Below, in pieces: positions 41,857-50,049 of a stretch of 64,000 bases of DNA. How positions within the stretch are numbered: position 1 is the first letter of the stretch; each line of letters begins with the position of its first letter. This DNA comes from Flectobacillus rivi (GTDB lineage: Bacteria; Bacteroidota; Bacteroidia; Cytophagales; Spirosomataceae). The position numbers and the translations under genes were made by a program. A model generated the notes under the pieces. The model saw only the letters and a list, made by a program, of their open reading frames with translations, was not told the DNA's origin and did no database searches. Where the stretch lies: positions 62,001 to 126,000 of the forward strand of contig NZ_JASHIE010000012.1 in NCBI RefSeq assembly GCF_030056655.1, read 5' to 3'.

Positions 41857-43365
41857 TTATTCTGGTCTTTTAAATTTTGGACGAAACACAGGACGAGGCT
41901 TAGGCGCTTCTTCATTCGTAGCGGTATCTTCCTGTTTGGTCTCTTCTGCTTTTATTTCCTCTTGTTCTGCTTTAACAACTGGCTCAGTTATTTCTTCTTC
42001 TGTTTTTGCAGGAGCTTTAAACTTAGGTCTAAAAGCTGGACGAGCAGGTTTGGATTCTTCCGCTGGTATTTCAACCTCTGGTGCTACCTCTGCACTAGCC
42101 TCTACAACTGGCTCAGATGCCTCATCTACTGGCTTAGTTGCTGGCTTAAATTTTGGTCTAAAAGCTGGACGAGCAGGTTTGGATTCTTCTGCTGGTGCTA
42201 CAACTTCTGGAGCTACTTCTGCACTAGCCTCTACAACTGGCTCGGATGCCTCCTCGGCTGGCTTTGACGCTGGCTTAAATTTTGGTCTAAAAGCTGGACG
42301 AGCAGGTTTGGATTCTTCTGCTAGTGCTTCAACTTCTGGAGCTACTACCTCTGCACTAGCCTCTACAACTGGCTCGGATGCCTCCTCAGCTGGCTTTGAC
42401 GCTGGCTTGAATTTTGGTCTAAAGGCAGGACGAGCAGCAGGCTTTATTTCATCGGCAGCAGTTGTAGCATTTTCATCGGTAACTTCTGTCGTATTTTCAA
42501 CAGAAGTTTCGGTTGAAGGTGCAACCTTCATTTTTGGCTTAAATGCTGGACGAGCTACTGGTTTCGGCGTATCTTCCGTTGAAGTTTCGTCTGTAATAGG
42601 CTTCGACTCAGAGCTTTCAACCTTCATTTTGGGTTTAAAAGCAGGTCTTGGCGCTGGCTTTGGTGCTTCGGCAGTAGCTTCAGTTGCAGCCTCAGCTGGA
42701 GTTTCAGTGTTAGCTACAGGACGAGCTGCTGGTTTGAAAGCAGGTTTTGGCGCAACTTTCGGTTCTGCTTTTTGAGCAGCAGTTTCCTTTTTGAATGCCT
42801 CTTTCTCGAGCATATACTGCTCATACAATTTTTTCTTTTCGTCAGCTTGTTCGTCTGTAAGGTTGCCAAAAGCAAAATTGTGCTCGGTAATGTCAAATAC
42901 AGAAAAGTCATACTCTTTTTTCATGGTAAGACATTCGGTAGGACATACCGTCGTACACAAGCCACAGAAGCAACATTTTGACATATCAATATCAAATTTG
43001 GCAGCATACAAGCGAATCGCCGAGCCATCTGAAGCATAACTGACTACACCAGTTGCTTTGATAGGTTCAATTTCTATACAATCGACAGGACAGATTTTAG
43101 CACATTTATCACATACAATACAATCATCCATTTCGTTATGCAACTGATAACGCCCATTATCTGGTACGGGTAATTGCTCATAAGGATATTGAGTTGTGAC
43201 AATTCCTGTTTTTTGATCGAAATACTGTGGGTCATCTACAAAAATCGGTTTGCGACTTTGACGAGCATCTTTAAAGTGTTTGAAGGACAAAGACAAACCT
43301 TTCAAAGAAGTTTTGATGCCCTCTTTGATATTTCCCCAATATGTATTGTTAGCTCCTTTTTGCAT
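41857..43365 (-). CDS. nuoI: NADH-quinone oxidoreductase subunit I with long repetitive C-terminal tail
   Basis: The 502-residue protein begins with a normal NuoI (about 1-180). Two 4Fe-4S motifs are present: C82-C85-C88-C92P and C131-C134-C137-C141P, binding the N6a/N6b clusters that pass electrons to NuoB. Residues about 185-502 form an added tail rich in Ala, Pro, Glu and Lys. Seven copies of RPxF[RK]PK[FM]K start at 240, 272, 312, 356, 399, 442 and 491, separated by acidic linkers; the 312-450 part consists of 43-44-residue tandem repeats (42016-42432 in DNA). NuoI elsewhere usually has about 160-220 residues. The tail is likely disordered. A palindrome lies at the putative promoter. Confidence 0.93.
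   Translation of the reverse strand: MQKGANNTYWGNIKEGIKTSLKGLSLSFKHFKDARQSRKPIFVDDPQYFDQKTGIVTTQYPYEQLPVPDNGRYQLHNEMDDCIVCDKCAKICPVDCIEIEPIKATGVVSYASDGSAIRLYAAKFDIDMSKCCFCGLCTTVCPTECLTMKKEYDFSVFDITEHNFAFGNLTDEQADEKKKLYEQYMLEKEAFKKETAAQKAEPKVAPKPAFKPAARPVANTETPAEAATEATAEAPKPAPRPAFKPKMKVESSESKPITDETSTEDTPKPVARPAFKPKMKVAPSTETSVENTTEVTDENATTAADEIKPAARPAFRPKFKPASKPAEEASEPVVEASAEVVAPEVEALAEESKPARPAFRPKFKPASKPAEEASEPVVEASAEVAPEVVAPAEESKPARPAFRPKFKPATKPVDEASEPVVEASAEVAPEVEIPAEESKPARPAFRPKFKAPAKTEEEITEPVVKAEQEEIKAEETKQEDTATNEEAPKPRPVFRPKFKRPE
42016..42432. repeat. 129-132-bp tandem coding repeats in nuoI
   Basis: Three near-identical units encode SKPARPAFRPKFKPASKP followed by EEASEPVVEASAEV, with a fourth partial unit. 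Differences between units are few, which implies recent duplication or gene conversion. The opposite strand stays open over the same stretch because of the composition, giving a false ORF of 314 codons (41831-42775). Confidence 0.88.
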
Positions 43366-43447
43366 AATTTGGTACAGAATAATATCATTTGGAGAGTTTT
43401 TTGATAAAATTTTATTCTTAAAATTTTACTTCTCCAGACAATTACCA

Positions 43448-43483
43448 CAAAACTACTCTATAAAATACTGATTTTATAGAGTA
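43448..43483 (-). promoter_or_regulatory. Putative nuoIJK promoter with overlapping palindrome
   Basis: A minus-strand -7-like box TAGTTTTG (43455-43448) overlaps by two bases a perfect 13-bp palindrome: TACTCTATAAAAT (43454-43466), loop ACTG, ATTTTATAGAGTA (43471-43483). The palindrome covers the spacer and -33 region, where a repressor or activator could bind. The leader to the nuoI ATG would be about 75 nt. No TTTG -33 element is present, so an activator may be needed. Confidence 0.45.
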
Positions 43484-43562
43484 AACCATTTTTTTTAGAA
43501 AATGAATCCGAGAGGATAGTTTTTAGTATCAATTTGTACCTGTAAGATGAGTATCCTTTATA

Positions 43563-43598
43563 AAAAAATTCGGTAAGAGTTACCTTACCGAATTTTTT
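43563..43598. terminator. Bidirectional-type terminator of the E1 gene
   Basis: AAAAAATTCGGTAAG and CTTACCGAATTTTTT form a perfect 15-bp stem with loop AGTTAC. It lies 31 bp after the stop codon of the minus-strand E1 gene and upstream of the nuoI promoter. Confidence 0.88.
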
Positions 43599-43628
43599 AT
43601 CATTGATATTTTTCCCAAAATGTAATCC

Positions 43629-46043
43629 CTAATATAAATCAGGGAAACGACTTGGTTGAGCTTCAGACATCATTTCATAAACGGCATCGAAAACAGTGTC
43701 AGCGTTGGGTTTTGAGAAATAATCGCCATCAGAAGTATAGGCAGGACGATGCGGTTGGGCAGCAATACAAACAGGTTTTGAATCGAGCCAGCGATACGCA
43801 TTTTGTTTATCTAATACTTCTTCCATCATATAACCTGTACCTCCACCTGGCATATCTTCATCAGCAAAAATCACACGATTCGTTTTCTTTATCGACGCTA
43901 CGATTTTGTGTCCTAAATCAAAAGGCAATAAAGTTTGAATATCTACAACTTCTACCTCTATACCTACTTGAGTCAATTGAGTCGCTGCCTCCATCACGAT
44001 ACGACACATAGAGCCATAAGTGACAATAGTAACGTCACTACCTTCACGAAGTATATCAGGAACTCCCAGAGGCACGCGAGTATCGTGCAAATTTGAAGGC
44101 AGTTTTTCTTTGAGTCGATAACCATTTAGGCACTCAATCACAACAGCAGGATCGTCGCTATTAAGCAAGGTATTGTACATACCTGCCGCTTGAGTCATGT
44201 TGCGTGGCACACACAAATGTACCCCTCTCAAACCATTCAACAATACGCCCATTGGCGAACCTGAGTGCCAGATACCTTCTAAGCGGTGCCCACGAGTACG
44301 CACAATCATCGGAGATTTCTGTCCTCCTTTTGTACGATAGTGCAAACAAGCTAAATCATCTGATAGAGTTGCAAATGGGTAAAATATATAATCTAAATAT
44401 TGAATTTCTACAATTGGACGTAGCCCACGCATAGCAGCTCCAATACCTTGTCCTACTATGGTCATTTCACGGATACCAGTATCGGTTATTCTCCACTCTC
44501 CGAACTTGTCTTGTAATCCTGCAAGTGTTTGATTAACATCACCGATTTTCCCTACGTCTTCACCAATAATAAAAACTCGTGGGTCTGTTGCTAACCAATG
44601 ATCAAAGTTTTTATTTAAAACTTCACGACCGTCTACCATAGGAGCATCTTCATCGTAGATAGCTGGTTGTGCTGAAATATTGAAAGCCGATTTGTCCGAA
44701 GTTGAAAATTGAAAGGAGTTAAAGCGATCAAAATTAGCCTCTTTTGACTTTTCAAGCCATTCTATTAATCCACGTTTAGCAGGAAAATTTTCGAATCTTA
44801 GCAAGCGTAACGCTTTCTTTACGGCCACCACGCTATCACGATGGATAGGATTCATGGTTTTACGAAGTTCTTCTGCTATTTGCTTGATGGTAGCACCATT
44901 TTTACTTTCTGCTGCCGCTTGATTCATCAAAGAAAGTGCATCTTCTTTTTCAGGCTTAATCGAGTCCATATAGGCCTGCCAAGCATCTTTCTGTGATTTA
45001 CGAGCGATTTTTACCGCTTCTTGATCAATTGTTAATAGTTCTTCCTCTGTAGCAAAATCATTATCCAGAATCCATTTTCTGAAATGGGTATTACAGTCAA
45101 AGTCTATCTCAAATTGTAAACGTTCGGGAGATTTATAGCGCTCGTGCGAGCCAGAAGCAGAGTGTCCTTGTTGTTGAGTCACCTCTTCTACGTGAATCAA
45201 AGAAGGGATATGATTTTCACGAGCCAGCTGAGCTGCTTTATGAAAAGCCTCCATCAAGCCTACATAATCATAAGCTTTTACAGAAATAATTTCAAGACCT
45301 GCCTCATCGTCTGTTCGTTGATAGCCAGCCAGAGCCTTTGAAATAGAATGCTTGGTAGTTTGATATTGAGTTGGCACCGAAATACCATAACCATCGTCCC
45401 AAACTGCCATTACTAGGGGTATCTGTAAAACGCCAGCGGTATTAATGCATTCTAAGAACATGCCTTCAGAGGTAGAAGCATCACCAATCGTCGAAAAGCA
45501 TACTTCATTGCCTTGTTTAGAAAACTTTTCAGCTATTTCGCCCTGAAGTTCTGGAACATTACGATAGAGCTTTGAAGCGTACGCTATACCAATCGCTCTT
45601 GGTATTTGTCCAGCAGTAGAAGATATACCAGCAACAGAATTAAATAATTTTGTTTGGTCAACCCAATGCCCATTAGCATCTAGCCATTGTGTAGCATGGT
45701 GGTTGTTCATAGTACGCCCGCCAGTGTGAGGGTCATGCGCTTTATCAGGATGACCGTACAGCTGTGCGAAATACTGTTGCCAAGTCAAATCACCTACAGC
45801 AGCCACAATCGTTTGGTCACGATAATACCCAGAAATAAAGTCACCTGCCTTCATGGCTCTTGCTAGGGCAATTTGGGCGAGCTCTTTGCCGTCACCATAA
45901 ATACCAAACTTGGCACGTCCAGCAAACACTTCTTTCCTTACTAGTAAAGAACATTCACGGCTAATACGTGCAAGACGGTAATCCTCGATAACCGACTCTT
46001 TTTTAAATAAAATTGTTTCTGACAGTAGTTCGTTTTCCAACAC
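43629..46043 (-). CDS. 2-oxoacid dehydrogenase E1, fused alpha and beta subunits
   Basis: The 804-residue protein joins an E1-alpha part (about 1-380) to an E1-beta part (about 460-804). The thiamine-diphosphate motif is in FSTIGDASTSEGMFLECINT with PLVMAVWDDGYGIS. The beta part starts at DGREVLNKNFDHWLATDPRV with IGEDVGKIGDVNQTLAGLQ, ITDTGIREMTIVGQGIGAAM and VIFADEDMPGGG. It is the decarboxylating component of a pyruvate or branched-chain 2-oxoacid dehydrogenase complex; the fused form of Bacteroidota is often annotated as 2-oxoisovalerate dehydrogenase. E2 and E3 genes are not nearby. Confidence 0.93.
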   Translation of the reverse strand: MLENELLSETILFKKESVIEDYRLARISRECSLLVRKEVFAGRAKFGIYGDGKELAQIALARAMKAGDFISGYYRDQTIVAAVGDLTWQQYFAQLYGHPDKAHDPHTGGRTMNNHHATQWLDANGHWVDQTKLFNSVAGISSTAGQIPRAIGIAYASKLYRNVPELQGEIAEKFSKQGNEVCFSTIGDASTSEGMFLECINTAGVLQIPLVMAVWDDGYGISVPTQYQTTKHSISKALAGYQRTDDEAGLEIISVKAYDYVGLMEAFHKAAQLARENHIPSLIHVEEVTQQQGHSASGSHERYKSPERLQFEIDFDCNTHFRKWILDNDFATEEELLTIDQEAVKIARKSQKDAWQAYMDSIKPEKEDALSLMNQAAAESKNGATIKQIAEELRKTMNPIHRDSVVAVKKALRLLRFENFPAKRGLIEWLEKSKEANFDRFNSFQFSTSDKSAFNISAQPAIYDEDAPMVDGREVLNKNFDHWLATDPRVFIIGEDVGKIGDVNQTLAGLQDKFGEWRITDTGIREMTIVGQGIGAAMRGLRPIVEIQYLDYIFYPFATLSDDLACLHYRTKGGQKSPMIVRTRGHRLEGIWHSGSPMGVLLNGLRGVHLCVPRNMTQAAGMYNTLLNSDDPAVVIECLNGYRLKEKLPSNLHDTRVPLGVPDILREGSDVTIVTYGSMCRIVMEAATQLTQVGIEVEVVDIQTLLPFDLGHKIVASIKKTNRVIFADEDMPGGGTGYMMEEVLDKQNAYRWLDSKPVCIAAQPHRPAYTSDGDYFSKPNADTVFDAVYEMMSEAQPSRFPDLY

Positions 46044-46495
46044 GGCAATTTCGGGCTGATAAAAATAGAATTAAAGATACAGTTGATGGTGTGTTTAAGA
46101 CTTATAAGTTAGAATCAAACATCTACCCTTTGGCTTAAAGCTGTATCAAAAATAAGATAATTTAATTAGTATAACAAACAGTCGAAATTTTGGAGAGTTG
46201 TTAATAATTTGTTAAAGGTTCTCAAAGATTTTGCCAACCTTTTGATGTAGTTTACTTTTGTTTCGGAATAAATCAATTCACTCAAGAAAAACTGAAGTAA
46301 TATTTTGAATCTGTATTATTTTATACTTTTTTCAAAAAAATATAATTTTTCAGTCTTTTTTTAGAATAAAATCCGCTTAAAGCTCATTAGTTTGGTCCTT
46401 TAAATAAGTTTTGCGGAAACAAATTCCTTACTTTTTCGTATATTTATTACGAAAGCTTGTAAAGCTATTTAATAACAACTAAACATTCTGTTCAA
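46044..46495. other. Divergent intergenic region E1 / DUF1573
   Basis: A 452-bp AT-rich gap with divergent starts. TTTCGTA (46434-46440) and TACGAAA (46448-46454) form a 7-bp stem about 40 bp before the DUF1573 ATG. A TAAGTTTTG near 46405 resembles a -7 box with one extra base. No repeat family member or open frame was convincing. Confidence 0.4.
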
Positions 46496-46972
46496 ATGAA
46501 AAAACTATTTTTCTTTTTCGCATTTTTGTTCACTGCGACATTGGCAAATGCACAAGGAGTAATCAAATTCAAAACTGAAAGTCACGATTTTGGTAAAATC
46601 GAAGAAGGAACACAGGCTACTTACACATTTGAATTTACTAACACTGGTACTGCACCTGTAGTAATTTCTAATGCTCAACCTTCTTGCGGATGTACAACTC
46701 CAGATTGGACTAGAGAACCAGTACTTCCAGGAAAAACAGGGAAAGTAACTGCTTCTTTTAACTCAACTGGTCGTCCTGGTGCTTTCAACAAAACTGTTAC
46801 AGTTATCAGTAACTCAGAAACTCCAACAATCGCTTTGACAATCAAAGGTGAGGTAGCTCCAAAAGGAACTGCAACTGAAGTAGCTCCTGCAGTGGCTCCA
46901 GTACCAACAGTAACTAAAAATGCTGCTCCTGCTGCTCCAGCAAAGCCTGCTAAGAAAAAATCTGGTAAATAA
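46496..46972 (+). CDS. DUF1573 protein, exported
   Basis: The 158-residue protein has a signal peptide (MKKLFFFFAFLFTATLANAQ), one DUF1573 domain (VIKFKTESHDFGKIEEGTQA, TGTAPVVISNAQPSCGCTTP, VLPGKTGKVTASFNSTGRPG) and a C-terminal tail rich in Ala, Pro and Lys (about 118-158). It is a paralogue of the lipoprotein at 18115-18555 but lacks the lipobox. Its smooth, strongly biased codon use suggests high expression. The role of DUF1573 is unknown. A strong palindromic terminator follows. Confidence 0.92.
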   Translation: MKKLFFFFAFLFTATLANAQGVIKFKTESHDFGKIEEGTQATYTFEFTNTGTAPVVISNAQPSCGCTTPDWTREPVLPGKTGKVTASFNSTGRPGAFNKTVTVISNSETPTIALTIKGEVAPKGTATEVAPAVAPVPTVTKNAAPAAPAKPAKKKSGK

Positions 46973-47049
46973 TCGGAAGATTCTTTAGCTGAGGCTCCAT
47001 CGGTTTTCTAAAAAATATTTGATAGAAATCCCTTTTAGCCTCTTAATCA

Positions 47050-47087
47050 TACAAAAAAGGTGTCGAAATTTCGACACCTTTTTTGTA
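47050..47087. terminator. Perfect palindromic bidirectional terminator
   Basis: TACAAAAAAGGTGTCGAAA (47050-47068) is followed at once by its exact complement (47069-47087). The 19-bp arms give a strong hairpin with a T run on either strand. It lies between the convergent DUF1573 and LytTR genes. Confidence 0.88.
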
Positions 47088-47294
47088 TTACAGCAGTATA
47101 TTCATTGAAATGATTTACATTAATGTGTATTCTACCAAACTGTCGCTCCTACGGAGCCGAGGTAAATGATTGACTATCGCTTTTCAATCTTCTGGATAAA
47201 CAGGTATTTCTTTGTTGTATAAAATTCGTTTTGAATATTTATCCAATGAAGCGTAAGCTATTTTAGGCAAGGACAATTCACAACTCCGCACTTG

Positions 47295-48035
47295 TTAGCT
47301 TTGCCCTATTCTTTTGAAGAATTCTTCAGAATAATGCTCGCTTACAGGAATTTGCATATTGCCTATTTTGATTTTGAGATTACGAATAGACTCAATTTTA
47401 GGCATTGCTACGATATACGATTTATGAATACGGAAAAAATGTTCCGTAGGAAGTTTCTCTTCAATAGCCTTCATGGTCATGCGAGTCACGATAGGTTTGG
47501 TAGAGCCTTCCAAATGAATTTTGATATAATCCTTCAGTCCCTCAATATACGTAATGTCTGATATTTTGACTTTTACCAAAGAATAATCTGCATTGACAAA
47601 AATAGAATCTGTTTCATACACCAATCCTTTTTCCTTTTCCTCGACTTCAGTAACCTGAGCACTTTTTAATTTAAGGTTATGTAAATCGTAAGCTTTGTTT
47701 ACCGCTTTTAGGAACCTATCAAAAGAAACAGGTTTAAGTAGGTAGTCTACTACATCCAAATCAAAGCCCTCTAATGCGTATTGTTGATAGGCCGTAATGA
47801 AAATTACCATTGGAGGTTCTTTGACACTTTGTAAGAATTGAACTCCTGTAATTCCAGGCATTTGAATATCTAAAAAAACTAAGTCAATCGACTCATTTTG
47901 AAGTGTTTCAATAGCATCAAAAGCATTTTTACAACGTTTTACTAAGTTTAGAAAGGGAACTTTGTTGATATTATCTTCCAATAAATCTAGGGCGAGGCTC
48001 TCGTCGTCCACCGCTAGACAGTTTAGTTTTATCAT
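47295..48035 (-). CDS. LytTR-family response regulator
   Basis: The 246-residue protein has a receiver domain (phosphoacceptor Asp56 in LVFLDIQMP; D10-D11; KPVS near 103) and a C-terminal LytTR domain (DSIFVNADYSLVKVKISDIT, YIEGLKDYIKIHLEG, TEHFFRIHKSYIVAMPKIES). It is encoded downstream of a LytS-type kinase gene (48359-49399), from which it is separated by 323 bp containing nested hairpins. The pair should form a two-component system. The kinase's promoter palindrome (49425-49462) is a possible binding site. Confidence 0.94.
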   Translation of the reverse strand: MIKLNCLAVDDESLALDLLEDNINKVPFLNLVKRCKNAFDAIETLQNESIDLVFLDIQMPGITGVQFLQSVKEPPMVIFITAYQQYALEGFDLDVVDYLLKPVSFDRFLKAVNKAYDLHNLKLKSAQVTEVEEKEKGLVYETDSIFVNADYSLVKVKISDITYIEGLKDYIKIHLEGSTKPIVTRMTMKAIEEKLPTEHFFRIHKSYIVAMPKIESIRNLKIKIGNMQIPVSEHYSEEFFKRIGQS

Positions 48036-48105
48036 ATTTTGAGAAGTATTTGAAAATCAAAAAGCAACTAATAAGCTAATGGGCAAAATGACATTAATAT
48101 TACCC

Positions 48106-48188
48106 GCATTAGGCATTAAGCGTTATGCTGTAGACCAAAAGGTTAATAATATTTTGAATGAAACAATAAAAACCTTTTTGCCTAATGC
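48106..48188. repeat. Nested inverted repeat between kinase and regulator genes
   Basis: GCATTAGGC (48106-48114) pairs with GCCTAATGC (48180-48188), and inside it AAAAGGTT (48137-48144) pairs with AACCTTTT (48171-48178). Further GCTAAT/ATTAGC-like words lie outside (48070-48225). It would be transcribed in the kinase-regulator message and could act as an attenuator or processing site. Confidence 0.6.
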
Positions 48189-48358
48189 TTACAGCTAATT
48201 GCCTATAGCATTAAGACTATTAGTTACCGAAAAGAGTTGCCTTAGGCTTCACGAAAGTATGAAAAGTACAGCATTTTACTAACCTTGTGTGACCTAGACA
48301 CAATACATTTATAGCCTAACAACAGCTAGATTAGGCTAAAATACAAGAATCTTCCGAC

Positions 48359-49399
48359 TTAAACTTCAATGTGTAGACGAACGTCATACCAATGACTGTC
48401 CTGTGTGATGATGAGTTGGTGTTGTTCTGGATATAATAAGGTTAAACGACGTTTTACGTTACTGAGACCTATGCCAGAGGCGTGGTCTTTGGCTTCGGGT
48501 TTAGGATTTGTTTTATTTTTTACCGAAAATACCAAGCCTTTATCATCTACCTCCATAGCAATATGAATCTCTGGGCTTAGAATCATTCCAATGCCATGTT
48601 TGAAGGCATTTTCAACGAACGGTATAATGAGCATGGGTTCGAGTAAAATATTCGATTCTTTTTGGGGTTTCTGAAAAGAAACGACAACATCATCTCCAAA
48701 GCGAATCATTTGTAAGTCGATATAGCTTTGTAAATATTGAATTTCTTTGCTCAATAATACTTTTGTTCCTTCAGACTCATACAACATATAGCGCATAAGT
48801 TCTGAGAGCTTAATGACCACAGGTTCAACCATATCAGGCTTGCGTCTTGATAAAGATACAATGCTGTTGAGCACATTGAACATGAAGTGTGGGCTTATCT
48901 GCGAACGCAAAAATGAAAGCTCAGATTTGAGCCTCTCATTTTCTTGTTCTTTGCGAACTTCTTCTTTATGGATATTATCGGCCATAATGCGGTAGCTGGT
49001 GCTAATTGCCAAGACAAACAACGTTTGGAATATAGTACCCAAACGAGGGAACCTTGTTGCATTTGGTCCAAATAATAATACCTTTCCTAAACCATTTAAG
49101 TAAAAAAGTGTTGTCATTGCCACAATTAGCGCAATGATATACAACCACACGTTATTACGTTTTGTCCAAATCTTGGGGATCAAAACTTGCGAATTGAGAT
49201 AGAAGAAAGGGATATTGAGCATACTCAACAACGTAAAATACATGGTTGCATTTGCGTTGGGCGGAGGCAGGCTAGGATTGATTTTGGGAGGATCTGGCGT
49301 TGTTCCTCTTAGTAAATATGGCAATGACAAGAAGCATATCCACCCAATAATGTGGAAAAGCACTTGTTGTTTGTTGATATTTTTGATAGAAATAGTCAC
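48359..49399 (-). CDS. LytS/YehU-type sensor histidine kinase
   Basis: The 346-residue protein has four membrane segments (about 13-31, 52-73, 84-102, 121-138), a short coiled coil, and the His_kinase domain with phospho-accepting His171 in LRSQISPHFMFNVLNSIVSL, then an HATPase (PMLIIPFVENAFKHGIGM, HASGIGLSNVKRRLTLLYPE). No separate sensor domain is present, so it senses within or near the membrane. Its partner is the LytTR regulator at 47295-48035. A well-matched promoter with a 12-bp palindrome lies directly upstream. Confidence 0.94.
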   Translation of the reverse strand: MTISIKNINKQQVLFHIIGWICFLSLPYLLRGTTPDPPKINPSLPPPNANATMYFTLLSMLNIPFFYLNSQVLIPKIWTKRNNVWLYIIALIVAMTTLFYLNGLGKVLLFGPNATRFPRLGTIFQTLFVLAISTSYRIMADNIHKEEVRKEQENERLKSELSFLRSQISPHFMFNVLNSIVSLSRRKPDMVEPVVIKLSELMRYMLYESEGTKVLLSKEIQYLQSYIDLQMIRFGDDVVVSFQKPQKESNILLEPMLIIPFVENAFKHGIGMILSPEIHIAMEVDDKGLVFSVKNKTNPKPEAKDHASGIGLSNVKRRLTLLYPEQHQLIITQDSHWYDVRLHIEV

Positions 49400-49414
49400 A
49401 CTCAGTTTTTTCTA

Positions 49415-49446
49415 CAAACATAAGTACTTTACACTTTCCTCCCAAA
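49415..49446 (-). promoter_or_regulatory. Promoter of the histidine kinase gene
   Basis: On the minus strand TTTG (49446-49443), a 20-nt spacer and TATGTTTG (49422-49415) match the Bacteroidetes consensus. The start site would be near 49409, only about 10 nt before the ATG at 49399. Confidence 0.65.
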
Positions 49447-49462
49447 AGAGAAGTGTAAAGTA
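49425..49462. promoter_or_regulatory. Palindrome across the kinase promoter
   Basis: TACTTTACACTT (49425-49436) and its exact complement AAGTGTAAAGTA (49451-49462) flank a 14-nt centre that contains the -33 TTTG. The left arm lies in the spacer next to the -7 box. The position suits an operator for a dimeric regulator, possibly the LytTR partner. Confidence 0.55.
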
Positions 49463-49575
49463 TTGTATTTCAACGACGAAAATGTTTTTTCTTGAGACAA
49501 GGAAGCTGCTAGTTATTCTATTCTAAGAAGTACTGGATTGTTTGTTGAACATTATTCGGATTTCTAATGAATATG

Positions 49576-49887
49576 CTAAATAGAGACTATTACTTTCCAA
49601 TATCCGCCGTTGTCGCCTCCAACTCTTTCGATTTTGTTTTCTGTTTTCAAGCTTTTAATAGCTCTTTCAATAGTTCTTTGGCTTTTGTCTAATTCTTTTG
49701 CTAAGGTTATTGTAGTAATATGAGGATTGTGATTGATTAGTTTAAGAACCTTCTCCGACATTTTCTCCGACACAATTATTTCTTTTTGTTTGATTTCGAG
49801 GGTTACACTCGCAAAATCATAATTAAATGTGGGAGTAGATAGACCGTAGCTGATGCACTCATTGATAATTCTTATAGTACCACGTCT
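49576..49887 (-). pseudogene. Remnant of a RecG-like/AlbA_2 (divergent AAA-4) ATP-binding protein
   Basis: The minus frame is open for 103 codons back to a TAG at 49890-49888. It reads RRGTIRIINECISYGLSTPT, then FNYDFASVTLEIKQKE, which matches the end of the ATP-binding part of AlbA_2/RecG-like proteins, then a winged helix (ITTITLAKELDKSQRTIERA, NKIERVGGDNGGYWKV). Such proteins have about 400-560 residues; only the last fifth remains. From the ATG at 49773 or 49761 a 65-residue wHTH protein could still be made. The 5' break lies at a CGTCTCTAC fragment of the dispersed repeat, so repeat-linked deletion is likely. Confidence 0.7.
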
Positions 49888-50049
49888 CTACATCTAAAAG
49901 CCACTTAATAAGACTGGTGACACTTCCGAAATCCCACATCCCAAATCCGCAATTCATCACTTACAATTCCGCTAGGGCTATCTAAAACTCAAAATTTATC
50001 CGTATTTTCGAAAAAACTCTTATTCAACAAACCTAATTCTTCATCGAAA

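Noticed and set aside
41831..42775. A 314-codon plus-strand frame rich in Ala, Gly and Ser with repeats
   Set aside because: It is exactly antisense to the tandem repeats of nuoI; its openness and repeats follow from the composition of the real gene on the other strand.
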